From Methylovulum sp. (GTDB lineage: Bacteria > Pseudomonadota > Gammaproteobacteria > Methylococcales > Methylomonadaceae): DNA of 5,295 nt. The DNA lies in assembly GCA_016919605.1 (NCBI GenBank), contig JACXTQ010000278.1:1-5295 (forward strand). Direction: 5' to 3'. Numbering within the stretch: the stretch's first letter is position 1; every line of letters starts with the position of its first letter. A program made the translations under genes and the position numbers. Shown one piece after another: positions 4,808-5,295 of the stretch. The notes under the pieces are model-generated. The model saw nothing but the letters and a program-made list of their open reading frames with translations. It was not told the origin of the DNA and ran no database searches.

Positions 4808-5295
4808 TAATCTGAAACTGTCGGCAAATCACCCACATCACCACACCAATCCTGCGTCAGAATGCCATCATGGACATAGCGATGGAAGGAAGAATAAGGC
4901 CAATCCCGTACTCGGCTGACGAAGCCGTGTTTTAAAGGATTTACATGGATATAGTCGATATGGCTAGCATAATCCAATTCCGTAGTGATCGTGTGTTCCC
5001 AATAACGCCGCTGCCATACGCCACGCTCGGCACGTTTGCGCCGCGTCGCCGACAGACGTTCGGTACGGGGTAAGTCTTTTGAAAACAGCAGCTTGATTAA
5101 CCGCCAGCGCAGCGGAAAATCGTCAGTGTCGGGCGGAAGAGTCCATACACTCGGCAACCGCTCCTGCGTTGCCCTACCTCCTGTATCCATGCAGTCGAAT
5201 GCATGTGGTCCGGCAATACCACCCAAGCATCAATATGGAAGGGATATAAACGTTTCACGCGGCGCACCGAATCGCGCAACAGGTCAATATGGTCG
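4807..5295 (-). pseudogene. rayT: REP-associated tyrosine transposase (RAYT, Y1/HUH family), interrupted; 5' end beyond the window
   Basis: RAYTs are single-domain HUH nucleases with one catalytic tyrosine. They cut and join single-stranded REP DNA and are thought to spread REPs and REPINs. The first frame enters at the right edge with DHIDLLRDSVRRVKRLYP and FHIDAWVVLPDHMH, which carries the HUH metal-binding HxH. About 47 extra bases then shift the frame. The second frame resumes with VWTLPPDTDDFPLRWRLIK, then RTERLSATRRKRAERGVWQR, RYWEH, and the catalytic-tyrosine helix in HIDYIHVNPLKHGFVSRV. It ends with RDWPYSSFHRYV and a TAG at 4807. Joining PDHMH directly to VWTLP gives the expected family sequence with about one residue between them. 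The N-terminal third lies outside the window. Disruption separates the metal site from the tyrosine, so this copy should be inactive unless a recoding event bridges it. Confidence 0.9.
5149..5198 (-). repeat. Extra segment with a REP-like hairpin inside the RAYT gene
   Basis: This segment lies between the HMH codons (ending at 5199) and the VW codons (starting at 5148). About 47 of its 50 bases are surplus compared with the family sequence, giving a shift of two. On the minus strand it contains GTAG (5177-5174), then GGCAAC (5173-5168), a 9-base loop, and GTTGCC (5158-5153): a GTAG foot plus hairpin with the same geometry as the REPs at 4593-4677. Next to it, CATGCA/TGCATG forms a second small stem across the left junction. 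The boundaries are inferred from the protein join and could be off by a few bases. Confidence 0.6.

Overview
The window looks like a chromosomal stretch from a Gram-negative proteobacterium. It carries an outer-membrane TonB-dependent receptor with an STN signalling domain, an ECF sigma factor and anti-sigma pair of the FecI/FecR type, and a REP-associated tyrosine transposase (RAYT) with REP-type palindromes. A gammaproteobacterium is the best guess, possibly a methylotroph judging by the general feel of the proteins and repeats. The window contains no rRNA or housekeeping marker, so the genus is inference only. All recognisable genes lie on the minus strand.

Read in the direction of transcription (right to left), the layout is as follows. 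(1) 5295-4807: a RAYT gene, entering from beyond the window and broken by about 47 extra bases that contain a REP-like hairpin. (2) 4806-4116: no intact gene, but a compact REPIN (two inverted REPs with GTAG feet) and two copies of a diverged repeat. (3) 4115-3988: a frameshifted remnant resembling sigma factor region 4. (4) 3894-3379 and 3363-2389: an intact FecI-type sigma factor and its FecR-type anti-sigma regulator, 15 bases apart. (5) 2373-2179: a second, unrelated REPIN. One of its hairpins has been split by a 118-bp MITE-like element, with a visible GTAC target duplication. (6) 2099-1454: a DUF2281/VapB-type antitoxin and a PIN-domain VapC toxin. The toxin is frameshifted by a 5-bp tandem duplication. 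(7) 1182-1: the first 394 residues of a FecA-type TonB-dependent siderophore receptor, running off the left edge.

The working system is a cell-surface signalling unit. The receptor binds a ferric chelate and its periplasmic STN domain contacts the C-terminal part of FecR across the inner membrane. FecR in turn controls FecI, which would direct transcription of the receptor gene. In the usual order fecI, fecR and the receptor gene are adjacent. Here about 1.2 kb holding a REPIN, a MITE and a toxin-antitoxin cassette separates fecR from the receptor.

The main points of interest are the layered mobile-repeat history (MITE inside a REPIN, REP-like sequence inside a RAYT, REPIN next to the RAYT), the decayed VapC with an intact antitoxin, and a probable second sigma factor remnant upstream of fecI. 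I did not find a clearly new multi-gene system. The novelty is in the repeats and their interactions.
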